This document shows, piece after piece, positions 27,726 to 36,086 of a DNA stretch of 58,927 nucleotides. Position 1 is the first letter of the stretch; each line of letters opens with the position of its first letter. Both the position numbers and the translations under genes were made by a program. The DNA comes from Dehalococcoidia bacterium (GTDB lineage Bacteria > Chloroflexota > Dehalococcoidia > Lucifugimonadales > Lucifugimonadaceae), in the NCBI GenBank assembly GCA_026421215.1, contig JAPKBN010000007.1, forward strand, positions 1 through 58,927. The letters run 5' to 3'. The notes under the pieces were generated by a model. The model saw only the letters and a list, made by a program, of their open reading frames with translations. It had not been told where the DNA came from and searched no databases.

Positions 27726-28631
27726 ATGCGCCTCGCTCTGATACAGATGAACGCAACAGAAGACCGTCCCGGTAACGTCGATCGCGCCTGCGAGTACATA
27801 GACCGGGCGGCCCGCGACCACGGCGCGGATTTGATCGTCCTCCCGGAGTTCTTTAACGCCATCTATTTCGCCCAGTTCCGAGACCTTGAATACCAGTCCT
27901 GGGCGGAGTCAGACGCCGGGCCGGCGACTGTACGGATAAAGGAAAAGGCGCGCGAGCATGGCGTCCACATCATTTCGACCATCTACGAAGAAGAGTCGCC
28001 CGGGCTGTACTACGACACGGCGATGGTGATCGACTCGAACGGCCATATCGTCGAGAAGTACCGAAAGACGCACCCAGCCGGCCTGCGAGCCGTGGAGAAG
28101 ATCTATTTCCGGTACGGCACCAAATTTCCGCTCATCGATATCAACGGGTGGAAGGTCGGCATCAATATCTGCTACGACCTGTCGTTCCCGGAGAGCGCCA
28201 GGATTCTCGCCGTCCAGGGAGCGGAGTTGATCATCGCCCCGTACTGCATCCCCGGTGGCTACGTTGGCTCCGAGCACAACTCTGAACACACAAGCGCTCC
28301 GGGTGTCGCCGGCGAGGAGTTTATGGACCGCGGACGGTGGATGCGCTGGTGGGACTCCTTAATACAGACACGCGCGTACGAGAACGTGGCCTACCTCGCG
28401 CCTGTCAACCATGTGGGACAGGAAGGGAAGGCGGTGTTTTTCGGCGGCACGAAGCTGGTGGGACCGGACGGTGAGACCGTTGTTCAGGCTGAGGAAAGAG
28501 ACGACATCATCGTGGCCGATCTTGATCGAGAACTTTTCGAGCGGACGCGCCGCCTGACGCCGTTCTTCAGGGACCGCCGACCAGACCTTTACGGAGCGCT
28601 ATCCACCGAGACGGACGAACTTCATGCGTGA
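27726..28631 (+). CDS. Nitrilase-superfamily carbon-nitrogen hydrolase
   Basis: This 301-residue nitrilase-superfamily amidase carries the Glu-Lys-Cys triad visible as E41 (VLPEFF), K114 (EKYRKTHP) and C149 (NICYDLSFPE). The sequence around the Lys and Cys resembles N-carbamoyl amino acid amidohydrolases and N-carbamoylputrescine amidases more than true nitrilases. The enzyme would hydrolyse an amide or carbamoyl group in the cytosol. ATG 27726 is the natural start. It overlaps the clpS gene by 8 bp, so the two are co-transcribed. Confidence 0.9.
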   Translation: MRLALIQMNATEDRPGNVDRACEYIDRAARDHGADLIVLPEFFNAIYFAQFRDLEYQSWAESDAGPATVRIKEKAREHGVHIISTIYEEESPGLYYDTAMVIDSNGHIVEKYRKTHPAGLRAVEKIYFRYGTKFPLIDINGWKVGINICYDLSFPESARILAVQGAELIIAPYCIPGGYVGSEHNSEHTSAPGVAGEEFMDRGRWMRWWDSLIQTRAYENVAYLAPVNHVGQEGKAVFFGGTKLVGPDGETVVQAEERDDIIVADLDRELFERTRRLTPFFRDRRPDLYGALSTETDELHA

Positions 28632-28956
28632 ATCCCTGCTAGCGGGATCGGGTTCGGACGGGTTGATGATGACGAGCCCGGAGGTCGAGCAAGAGATACT
28701 CGAACGCTCTTTGACAGAGCATGTCCCAAGATATGCCGTGATCCTGCACAACGATGACGTGAATTCAATGGAACACGTGGTGGACGCACTCCTGCAGTCC
28801 GTGCCTACGCTCAACGAACAGCATGCAATCAAGGTAATGATGGACGCACACACAGATGGTACGGCTGTCGTCACCGTCTGCCCGCTGGAGACCGCCGAAT
28901 TCTATCGAGACAGACTCCAATCATTCTCAATAGGGGCATCGATAGAGGCGGCGTAA
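28624..28956 (+). CDS. clpS: ATP-dependent Clp protease adaptor ClpS
   Basis: This small protein has the ClpS core: YAVILHNDDVNSMEHVV, the N-end-rule pocket segment, and AHTDGTAVVTVCPLETAEFY with the late RLQSF helix. ClpS binds N-degron substrates and delivers them to ClpAP/ClpCP. The frame starts at ATG 28624, overlapping the nitrilase stop; ATG 28666 or 28669 would give a 95-96 residue protein without the leader. No clpA is nearby. Assignment is secure. Confidence 0.92.
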   Translation: MRESLLAGSGSDGLMMTSPEVEQEILERSLTEHVPRYAVILHNDDVNSMEHVVDALLQSVPTLNEQHAIKVMMDAHTDGTAVVTVCPLETAEFYRDRLQSFSIGASIEAA

Positions 28957-29219
28957 CAGGTTTGATCTGAAGAGCGTACCGGCATCAACGTTGCCTCCTC
29001 TCCCGGTGGGATAGGACTCGGGTCAGGGAGGACCAACGATCGGTGTCTGGACGACTGGCTATTTGCTTAAACGGGCGGCGGGTGGATCAAGCCCGCCCCA
29101 ACAGCTGCGCCGCCAAGAGGTTCAAGACACCTTGCAAACAACTTGCTTCCTCTCCTCTTCGGAGGAAAAGGGGTGTCAGATGCCAATGCGCCTAATCGCG
29201 CCCATCCCATCAACCCGCT

Positions 29220-29783
29220 CTAGTTTCCGGTGTCCTTATCAGGCCTGAAAACCTTTTCGCGGTAGTACTTCAACTCAGCGATCGACTGACGTGTGTCCCA
29301 GAGCGCCGTGTGTTGCGCGCCGTTCGGCTTGCGATGGTTGATTCCGTACCACCAGTCGGCCAGCTCTTTTATTGATGACACGTCGATCATCCTGTAGTGC
29401 AGATAATTTTCGAGCGCAGGCATGTAGCGCTCAAGGAAGCGCCGATCCTGCCAGATCGAGTTACCGCAAAGACGGGCGGTCCCGTAGTCGCAGTGCATCG
29501 AGATCAGGGTCAGCACCTCTCGCTCCGCTTCCTCAAGAGACGTTTTCGACTGTTGGATCTGCCTGAGCAACCCGGATCGTTCGTGCATATCGCGGACGAA
29601 CGGCGTCATGCGGTCCATCGTCTCGGACGGGTGCCAGATGGTGAACTCCATCGGCTCCGCAATCTCGTTGAGGTCTCTATCTGTGACGATCGCCGCTATC
29701 TGGACGATCACATCCTTGTCGGGCTCGAGCCCGGTCATCTCAAGGTCGAGCCACACCAGGTTCTGTTTACTGCCGTTCTGCAA
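29220..29783 (-). CDS. orn: Oligoribonuclease (DEDDh 3'-5' exoribonuclease)
   Basis: This 187-residue protein degrades 2-5 nt RNA oligomers (nanoRNA, pGpG) in the cytosol. The DEDDh residues are visible as D13 and E15 in VWLDLEMTG, the Asp in SIWQDRRFL, and the His and Asp in QHTALWDTRQSI. The WWYGINHRKP segment is also typical of Orn. Length and start (ATG 29783) match the family. It is monocistronic and convergent with clpS. Confidence 0.95.
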   Translation of the reverse strand: MQNGSKQNLVWLDLEMTGLEPDKDVIVQIAAIVTDRDLNEIAEPMEFTIWHPSETMDRMTPFVRDMHERSGLLRQIQQSKTSLEEAEREVLTLISMHCDYGTARLCGNSIWQDRRFLERYMPALENYLHYRMIDVSSIKELADWWYGINHRKPNGAQHTALWDTRQSIAELKYYREKVFRPDKDTGN

Positions 29784-29986
29784 TCGGAATCCTGTCGGTT
29801 ATTTGGATATAGGCAGGCCGACTTAGCGGCGCTGATTTTGAAGTCGAAACAGAATCGTATCACCGGTGCGGGTTGAATTACGTCGACCATCGGGAAATGA
29901 CCTGATTATCAAGTAAGCAATAGTCCAGTAAACAGATCGTGACAAAGCTGTTAACCCCGATCGACGGTTCCGTTCTCTTAACTGGA

Positions 29987-30049
29987 TTGACATTGCGATC
30001 TAAAAATATAACTGAACTATTGCGCAGTTGACCACAATACTGCAATAGT
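29987..30049 (+). promoter_or_regulatory. Candidate promoter and inverted-repeat operator before argJ
   Basis: A perfect TTGACA lies at 29987-29992; the best -10-like hexamer, TATAAC at 30007-30012, is only 14 bases away, so the promoter call is weak. An inverted repeat follows, with ACTATTGC at 30016-30023 and GCAATAGT at 30042-30049, extended by AGT/ACT inside. It ends just before ATG 30063 and could be an operator for the arginine genes. Confidence 0.4.
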
Positions 30050-30062
30050 GCATAGTTCTCCG

Positions 30063-31511
30063 ATGCCATTCGATCGAACCGTACAACTGGCTGGCGCACG
30101 GGCGCGTCAGTTACAAGCGTTGCCTCGTTATCGCGAAGTGCTTCGCTTGCTCGATCAAGGCATGAAACCGGGAGAGATCGGGGCGGCGCTACTTCCGCCA
30201 GTGACAAGACAGCGGGCATCGGCACTGATTCAACAGGCGAAGCGTGCGCAAGCGCTCGGATTATTTGATGACGAAATCGGGGACGAAAACATGAGTTTGG
30301 ATATGACTACAGTCAACTCCGGGGGCGTCACGTCCGCAGAGGGTTTTTCCGCCGGAGCGATTTTTGCTGGCATCAAGACGGCCGGTGCGGACAAGCGCGA
30401 CATCGGCTTGCTGCTGTCTGATCGACCGTGCACTGTCGCCGGAACGTTCAGCCAGAACTCGGTCCTATCACCATCCGTGACCCTTTCCAAAGCGGTAGTA
30501 GATGGCGGTGGGGAAGTTCGGGGCGTCATCGCAAACAGCGGAGTCGCCAACTGTGCAGTCGGTGAGCAGGGTCTAATCGACGCTCGTGAGGCGTCGGCGA
30601 TCGCCGCAGAAAAACTGGGTGTCGGCTCGGACGAGGTACTGATTGCTTCTACCGGCGTGATCGGTGTAGAGCTTCCGATGGCGCTCATGCGGGAACACAT
30701 CCCGCAGATCGAACTCGGTGATAACGACGGTGACGGGTTCGCTGCGGCCATCATGACTACTGACACGCACCGGAAAGCGATTGCCGTACGGATCGACGTC
30801 GGCGGATTGACCGTGACCATCGGCGGCTGCGCTAAGGGTTCCGGCATGATCCACCCCAACATGGCGACGATGCTGGCATTCCTGACCACGGACGCGGCCG
30901 TGGAGAAATCGTTCCTGCAAAAGACCCTCTCTCACGCCGTCACACTCAGCTTTAACCAGATCGACATCGACGGTGACCAGTCCACAAACGACACCGTTCT
31001 TCTAATGGCCAACGGCGCGGCGGGTAACTCGCTCCTGGCCGGTGACTCTGATGATTCAGCGACGTTTGCCACGGCCGTGGACTACGTGACCCGCTGGCTT
31101 GCACGTGAAATGGCACGGGACGGCGAAGGTGCGCAGACCTTGATCGAGGTTACGGTCGACGGAGCCCACTCAGATGAGGACGCACGCAAGGCTGCTCGCT
31201 CGGTCGCCGCATCACTACTTGTGCGCACCGCCGTTTACGGAAAGGACCCCAACTGGGGCCGGATCTTGATGGCCGTAGGCAAGAGCCAGATCCCGTTAAC
31301 CGAATCCCTGATCGAAGTCTTCGTCAACGACATCCAGATCGTGTTTGAAGGCAAGGCGATCTCGTACAGCATCCCTAGCGTAGTCTCCGCTCTCGGGGAA
31401 GATGAGGTGCGGCTACGCGTCGGCCTGAATGTAGGCGACGGTTTTGGCGAGGCCTGGGGATGTGACCTCACCGAGGAGTACGTAGTCTTCAACTCCGCCT
31501 ACACCACGTAA
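30063..31511 (+). CDS. argJ: ArgJ glutamate N-acetyltransferase with an extra N-terminal HTH-like segment
   Basis: From M82 of the longest frame (ATG 30291) the protein is a full-length ArgJ of about 406 residues. This enzyme transfers acetyl from N-acetylornithine to glutamate in the cyclic arginine pathway. The self-cleavage site is seen in GSGMIHPNMATMLAF, with the nucleophilic Thr after MA (T274 of the longest frame). Upstream, an in-frame, coding-like extension (PFDRTVQLAGARARQLQ onward) is helical, with REVLRLLDQGMKPGEIGAAL and TRQRASALIQQAKR, which looks helix-turn-helix-like. I start at ATG 30063; GTG 30048 or ATG 30291 are alternatives. First of the arg genes. Confidence 0.88.
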   Translation: MPFDRTVQLAGARARQLQALPRYREVLRLLDQGMKPGEIGAALLPPVTRQRASALIQQAKRAQALGLFDDEIGDENMSLDMTTVNSGGVTSAEGFSAGAIFAGIKTAGADKRDIGLLLSDRPCTVAGTFSQNSVLSPSVTLSKAVVDGGGEVRGVIANSGVANCAVGEQGLIDAREASAIAAEKLGVGSDEVLIASTGVIGVELPMALMREHIPQIELGDNDGDGFAAAIMTTDTHRKAIAVRIDVGGLTVTIGGCAKGSGMIHPNMATMLAFLTTDAAVEKSFLQKTLSHAVTLSFNQIDIDGDQSTNDTVLLMANGAAGNSLLAGDSDDSATFATAVDYVTRWLAREMARDGEGAQTLIEVTVDGAHSDEDARKAARSVAASLLVRTAVYGKDPNWGRILMAVGKSQIPLTESLIEVFVNDIQIVFEGKAISYSIPSVVSALGEDEVRLRVGLNVGDGFGEAWGCDLTEEYVVFNSAYTT

Positions 31512-31539
31512 ACGGGTAGAGGTTGCAACGATTAGCACG

Positions 31540-32373
31540 ATGACGTCCGTATCAGGATCACGCATCAGAAGAAGTGGGCGCGGCGCGCGCGCTGGCGACA
31601 TCGTCGTCGTTAAGGTCGGCGGGTCCACCCTCGGCGAGGGCGACTCGACCATGCCGGACCTGATAGCGCTGCAGAAGCAGGGCTTGAAGCCGGTCGTCGT
31701 CCACGGCGGCGGGAAGGTGATCTCGGACTGGGTCCGCCTTCAGGGCATCCAGCCTGAATTCGTGCGCGGCCTGCGTAAGACGGACAAGCCGACTCTGGAT
31801 GTCGCAGTTGCGGTCCTTTGTGGACTCGTCAACGCACAACTTGTCGCTGAAATTGCAGCAGCCGGTGGGAAAGCCGTCGGGCTTGCCGGAGTTGACGGCG
31901 GGATGCTCAAGGCCGAAGTCCTTGATCCCGAACTTGGCATGGTCGGAAAAATCATCGAAGCAGACGCCAGCACCATAACGGCCGTGATGGAAACGGGCGC
32001 GATCCCGGTGATCGCTCCGGCAGCGCTGAACGTGAACCCGGAGCACCCTGACGGTTCAGACCGTATTCTCAACATCAACGCTGACACCACGGCAGGTCAC
32101 CTAGCGGCAGTACTTGGAGCAGCGATCCTGGTTTTCCAGACCGACGTATCGGGCGTACTTGACGCTACCAGAAGGCTCATACCTCGAATGACCCGTCGTC
32201 AGGCGAAAGACCTGATCGATAGTGGCATAGCGAATGGCGGGATGATTCCCAAGATTGAGGCATGCGCATTTGCCGTGGAGACGGTACGCGCCGGCTACAT
32301 CATCGACGGACGAATTGCTGGAGCACTACTTCAGTGCGTTTCAGGCAACGACATCGGCACCCGGATCACGTGA
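31540..32373 (+). CDS. argB: Acetylglutamate kinase ArgB
   Basis: This 277-residue amino-acid kinase phosphorylates N-acetylglutamate. Visible motifs are VVVKVGGSTL at the nucleotide site, VVVHGGGKVI for substrate binding, the FVRGLRKTDKPTLDV segment, NINADTTAGHLA and the C-terminal GGMIPKIEA lysine segment. The first roughly 18 residues are basic and not conserved. It is 28 bp downstream of argJ and shares its operon. Confidence 0.95.
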   Translation: MTSVSGSRIRRSGRGARAGDIVVVKVGGSTLGEGDSTMPDLIALQKQGLKPVVVHGGGKVISDWVRLQGIQPEFVRGLRKTDKPTLDVAVAVLCGLVNAQLVAEIAAAGGKAVGLAGVDGGMLKAEVLDPELGMVGKIIEADASTITAVMETGAIPVIAPAALNVNPEHPDGSDRILNINADTTAGHLAAVLGAAILVFQTDVSGVLDATRRLIPRMTRRQAKDLIDSGIANGGMIPKIEACAFAVETVRAGYIIDGRIAGALLQCVSGNDIGTRIT

Positions 32374-32610
32374 TGCCAGAGGACACCGTGACGAGGTGTA
32401 TATTGACGCACCTCCCGGCGACGGGAATACGAGGCACACTAGCATTGGCTTTGAGAGAATAAACCATCTTCGGAGCCACCTAAATCTGAGCAAAACATTG
32501 CAGGGGTGAATGACTATGCGCCCTGCGCCCGCCCTCCGAAACGTTGAACAATCAGGCCATCCAAATCCCATAAACTCAACACCATCAGACAAACCAGTAG
32601 GAGCAACAAC

Positions 32611-33813
32611 ATGACCACCACAGGGGAACAGTGGAAGCAGATCGAAGCCGACTACTACATGCAGGTAGTCAACCGCATGCCGATGGTCCTCGACCATGCT
32701 GAAGGCACTTGCGTTTACGACACCGACGGCAAGCGCTACCTGGACTTCACCGCAGGGTGGGCCGTTTTGAACGTTGGCCACTCACACCCCGCCGTAACTG
32801 CGGCCATCGTTGAGCAGGCGGGCAAGATCCTCCAGATGTCCAATCTGTTCTACACGATCCCACAGCTCAAGCTGGCCCAGATCCTGATAGACAATTCGGT
32901 CATGGACCGGGTCTTCTTCTGCAACTCTGGGGCCGAAGCCAACGAAGGGGTCACAAAGCTTGCCCGCAAATACGGCAAGGTCAAGAAAAACGGTGCCTAC
33001 GAGATCATTACGGCCAATAATTCCTTCCACGGCCGCACGATGGGTATGATGGCCGCCACCGGCCAGGCGCACTATCAGGACAACTGGCGCCCGCTGGCTC
33101 CCGGTTACGTAAATGTCGACTATGACGACATCGATGCGATCAAGGCTGCGACCAACGATAAGACCTGCGCTGTGATGCTTGAGCCGGTCCAGGGCGAGGG
33201 TGGAGTGAATGTGCCCGCGCCGGACTACTTTAAGCAAGTGCGCTCGTGGTGTGACGAAAACGATCTCGTGCTCATCGCCGACGAAGTGCAGACCGGCATG
33301 GGGCGGCTCGGGACCCTGTTCGGTTACGAGCAGTTCGGCTTCGAGCCAGACGCTATCAGCATGGCGAAGGGTCTCGGAGCGGGTGCACCACTTGGCGCTT
33401 TCCTGTGCAAGCAGGAGTACGCCGTACTGGAGCCGGGCGACCACGGGTCTACCTTTGGCGGGAATGCGCTTACGACCGCCGCCGGTTGGGCCGGAGCCAA
33501 GGTTGTCGTCGACGAGAACTGGTCGGAGAAGGGCGCCGAGACAGGCGCGTACCTTAAGGGCCAGCTCACAGGGCTTATGGAGAAGTACGACTTCATCACC
33601 GAGGTCCGGGGCATGGGGATGTTGCTCGCCATCCAGATGAGCGAGGACAACGCGGGTGCTGTGATAGGTGAAACGGTCGCCAACGGCCTGCTCCTAAACG
33701 CTGTTCGCCCCAACATGATCCGCTTCATGCCGCCGCTCACGACGAGCATCGAAGAGATCGACGAGGCGGTCGGAATTCTGGATGCGGCACTCGCAAAGGT
33801 GTTCGGAGCCTGA
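32611..33813 (+). CDS. argD: Acetylornithine aminotransferase ArgD
   Basis: This 400-residue class III aminotransferase makes N-acetylornithine from N-acetylglutamate semialdehyde. Typical segments are FTAGWAVLNVGHSHP, NSFHGRTMG, LIADEVQTGMGR and the PLP lysine K253 in ISMAKGLGAG. The start ATG has AGGAG upstream (GTAGGAGCAACAAC). It follows argB by about 240 bp. Related gamma-aminobutyrate or succinylornithine transaminases share this fold; the arg context decides the call. Confidence 0.9.
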   Translation: MTTTGEQWKQIEADYYMQVVNRMPMVLDHAEGTCVYDTDGKRYLDFTAGWAVLNVGHSHPAVTAAIVEQAGKILQMSNLFYTIPQLKLAQILIDNSVMDRVFFCNSGAEANEGVTKLARKYGKVKKNGAYEIITANNSFHGRTMGMMAATGQAHYQDNWRPLAPGYVNVDYDDIDAIKAATNDKTCAVMLEPVQGEGGVNVPAPDYFKQVRSWCDENDLVLIADEVQTGMGRLGTLFGYEQFGFEPDAISMAKGLGAGAPLGAFLCKQEYAVLEPGDHGSTFGGNALTTAAGWAGAKVVVDENWSEKGAETGAYLKGQLTGLMEKYDFITEVRGMGMLLAIQMSEDNAGAVIGETVANGLLLNAVRPNMIRFMPPLTTSIEEIDEAVGILDAALAKVFGA

Positions 33814-33894
33814 TCTAAGTTCTAAACTGGATAAGCATTGGCCCGGCACCAACCCGCCGGGCCGGATCTGCGTTCTACGATGCTGCCCCAAATC

Positions 33895-33935
33895 AAAACC
33901 TTTTCTCCCACTGGGAGAGGGCTGAGGTGAAGGAA
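33895..33935. repeat. Intergenic CTCCC/GGGAG hairpin repeat (copy 1)
   Basis: TCTCCC (33904-33909) and GGGAGA (33913-33918) form a 6-bp hairpin followed by GGGCTGAGGTGAAGG. The same layout, a C-rich arm, a G-rich arm and then GGTGAGG-like sequence, recurs at 35268-35310 and 58889-58920, always between genes. Antisense translation gives the known spurious PSPQPSP-type peptide. Confidence 0.6.
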
Positions 33936-34031
33936 AATCCACTCAATCTGAACGCCAATCAGCATCCACCGAAAACAAACCGACGAGGGCACGACAGCGG
34001 ACGCCCTAAAGAACATCCCCAGGACAAGATA

Positions 34032-35255
34032 ATGGCAAGAGAAAAATGTGTGCTCGCCTACAGCGGCGGCATGGACTCCACAATCAGCGCAGTGTGGATA
34101 CAGGAGCAGTACGACATGGACGTCGTGACGCTCACGGTTGACCTCGGCGCAGGTCCTGAGCTTGATGGCGTGAGAGACCGCGCTAGGCAGGCCGGCGTGA
34201 CCGAATCCCTTATATGGGACGTCCGCGATGAGTTTGTTCAAGGTTACATCTGGAACGGTCTCAAAGCCGGAGCTATGTACGAGGGCGTGTACGCCCTTTC
34301 AACGGCGCTCGGCAGGCCGCTCATGGCAAAGAAGCTGGTTGAGGCTGCGCGGCAGGTCGGAGCGACAGCCGTAGCCCACGGTTGCACCGGCAAGGGCAAC
34401 GACCAGGTCCGGTTCGATGCAGGCATCATGACCCTCGCGGCCCATGGCGACCCGCTCAAAATCATCGCCCCCGCCCGCGAGTGGGGCATGTCTCGCGACG
34501 AGGAAAAACTTTACGCTGCGAAGGCCGGGCTGGACGTACGTGAGGTCGGTGATGATCAGCGGGTCTACTCGATCGACCGTAATCTGTGGGGCCAGGCCAT
34601 CGAGGGCGAAGACCTGGAAGACACATGGTTCGCACCGCCCGAGGACGCTTACTCATGGACAAAGCCAGCGACCGACACTCCAGACGAGGCGGTCGAAATC
34701 GAGATCTCGTTTGAACAGGGCGTTCCGGTATCCCTTGATGGCCAGAAGCTGGACGGTGTGCCGCTTATCGAGAAACTCAACGACATTGCAGGTGAGCACG
34801 GCGTCGGACGAATCGACCATCTGGAGAACAGGCTCGTTGGCATCAAGTCACGTGAGGTGTACGAGACGCCAGCGGCCGTGGTGTTGCACGACGCGCTCAG
34901 GGCGCTCGAAACTGCGTGCCTGGCGCGTGACCAGCAGCGTATGCGCGCTTATGTCGGCCAGCAGTACGCCGACTTGGTATACGACGGTCGCTGGTTCACT
35001 GGGTATCGGGAAGACTTGGACGCCATGATCGATAGCACGATGCGCTACGTGACCGGCGATGTTCGTGTGAAGCTTTACAAAGGCTCGGTGGTCGTTACCG
35101 GGCGTCGGTCCGAGTACTCGCTGTACGACTTCGGGCTAGCGACCTACTCAAAAGAGGATGAGTTCGATCACCTGGCGGCTACGGGATTCATCGATATATA
35201 CAGTCTGCCCGCCCGTATCCAGCACAGAACCCAGACGATGCACGACGCTCGCTAG
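34032..35255 (+). CDS. argG: Argininosuccinate synthase ArgG
   Basis: This 407-residue enzyme joins citrulline and aspartate using ATP. Clear motifs are the PP-loop VLAYSGGMDST (7-17), AVAHGCTGKGNDQVRF, the IDRNLWG segment, and LENRLVGIKSREVYE. The frame is open to 33927, but ATG 34032 preceded by AGGA is the usual start. It follows argD with a repeat-containing gap of about 220 bp. Confidence 0.96.
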   Translation: MAREKCVLAYSGGMDSTISAVWIQEQYDMDVVTLTVDLGAGPELDGVRDRARQAGVTESLIWDVRDEFVQGYIWNGLKAGAMYEGVYALSTALGRPLMAKKLVEAARQVGATAVAHGCTGKGNDQVRFDAGIMTLAAHGDPLKIIAPAREWGMSRDEEKLYAAKAGLDVREVGDDQRVYSIDRNLWGQAIEGEDLEDTWFAPPEDAYSWTKPATDTPDEAVEIEISFEQGVPVSLDGQKLDGVPLIEKLNDIAGEHGVGRIDHLENRLVGIKSREVYETPAAVVLHDALRALETACLARDQQRMRAYVGQQYADLVYDGRWFTGYREDLDAMIDSTMRYVTGDVRVKLYKGSVVVTGRRSEYSLYDFGLATYSKEDEFDHLAATGFIDIYSLPARIQHRTQTMHDAR

Positions 35256-35267
35256 GCGGGCTCCGTG

Positions 35268-35310
35268 TTACCCCTTCCCCCAGCGGGAGCGGGCCGGGGT
35301 GAGGGGGCAG
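35268..35310. repeat. Intergenic CTCCC/GGGAG hairpin repeat (copy 2)
   Basis: CCCTTCCCCC and GGGAGCGGG arms followed by GGGGTGAGGGGG lie just after argG. It belongs with the repeats at 33895-33935 and 58889-58920. Confidence 0.6.
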
Positions 35311-35358
35311 TCCTTCGTCCTTTAACGATTTCAAACGCCGAGGATCAAGGAACATCCA

Positions 35359-35832
35359 GTGACCGCATACGACGAACGAGACGCATTCGGATCTTACCTC
35401 GAAGAGTTTCACGTGGGAGACACCTGGAAGCACTGGCCGGGGAAGACCATCACCGAGGCCGACAACCACATCCATAGTCTCCTGGTTATGAACCACCACC
35501 CACTCCATATCGACGAGGCGTGGAACCGGGCTGGTCAGCACGGGAAGATTCTTGTTAACGGCACGCTAGTGTTTTCAATCGTGGTCGGGATGACGGTCCG
35601 GGCGCTCTCTGGCAAGGCAATCGCCAACCTGGAGTACGAAACCGTTAAGCATGACGGACCTGTCCACATTGGCGACACTATCTACGCCGCGTCAGAAATC
35701 CTCGGTATCACGCCATCCCGATCGAAGGCAGATCGAGGGGTGGTGTACGCGGAGACCATCGCCCACAATCATCGTGAGGAGCAGATTCTCAGCCTTCGCC
35801 GAAAGTTTCTGGTGCTGAGACGGCCGGAGTAG
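35359..35832 (+). CDS. MaoC-like (R)-specific enoyl-CoA hydratase family
   Basis: This 157-residue hot-dog-fold protein is of the MaoC dehydratase type. The family's hydratase-2 segment is seen as ITEADNHIHSLLVMNHHPLH (Asp and His positions of the active site), and ILVNGTLVFSIVVGM matches the usual IaHG-type helix. Such proteins hydrate trans-2-enoyl-CoA or mesaconyl-type thioesters. GTG 35359 is the start. It is embedded between argG and the sulfatase on the same strand, unrelated to arginine synthesis. It could equally be a beta-methylmalyl-CoA or mesaconyl-CoA hydratase homologue. Confidence 0.87.
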   Translation: MTAYDERDAFGSYLEEFHVGDTWKHWPGKTITEADNHIHSLLVMNHHPLHIDEAWNRAGQHGKILVNGTLVFSIVVGMTVRALSGKAIANLEYETVKHDGPVHIGDTIYAASEILGITPSRSKADRGVVYAETIAHNHREEQILSLRRKFLVLRRPE

Positions 35833-36086
35833 AAACTATTGAGGTAAAACCACGACATTATGACCCCACCTCCAGCATCACTCGGCGTGCAGATCGCCTG
35901 TATTCAGGCTCACGAAAGTGTCATTCGTCTTGGACTAATCGATCAGTACAACCATGGACGATTCCCGTGTAGTCCGGAAGAGACGGGGAGCGGGCCGCCC
36001 TTCGTTCATCCAGACGCTGGATTCGACTCCGCCCGACTCGAAGTGGCCATATAGACGCCAGAATCCACATAGAAAGCAGTCAGTAA

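Noticed and set aside
33694-33942. Minus-strand frame rich in PSPQPSP
   Set aside because: It is a translation of an intergenic hairpin repeat and the argD antisense strand.
35860-36054. 64-residue frame between the MaoC-like and sulfatase genes
   Set aside because: No family similarity, no clear RBS, and poor codon structure.
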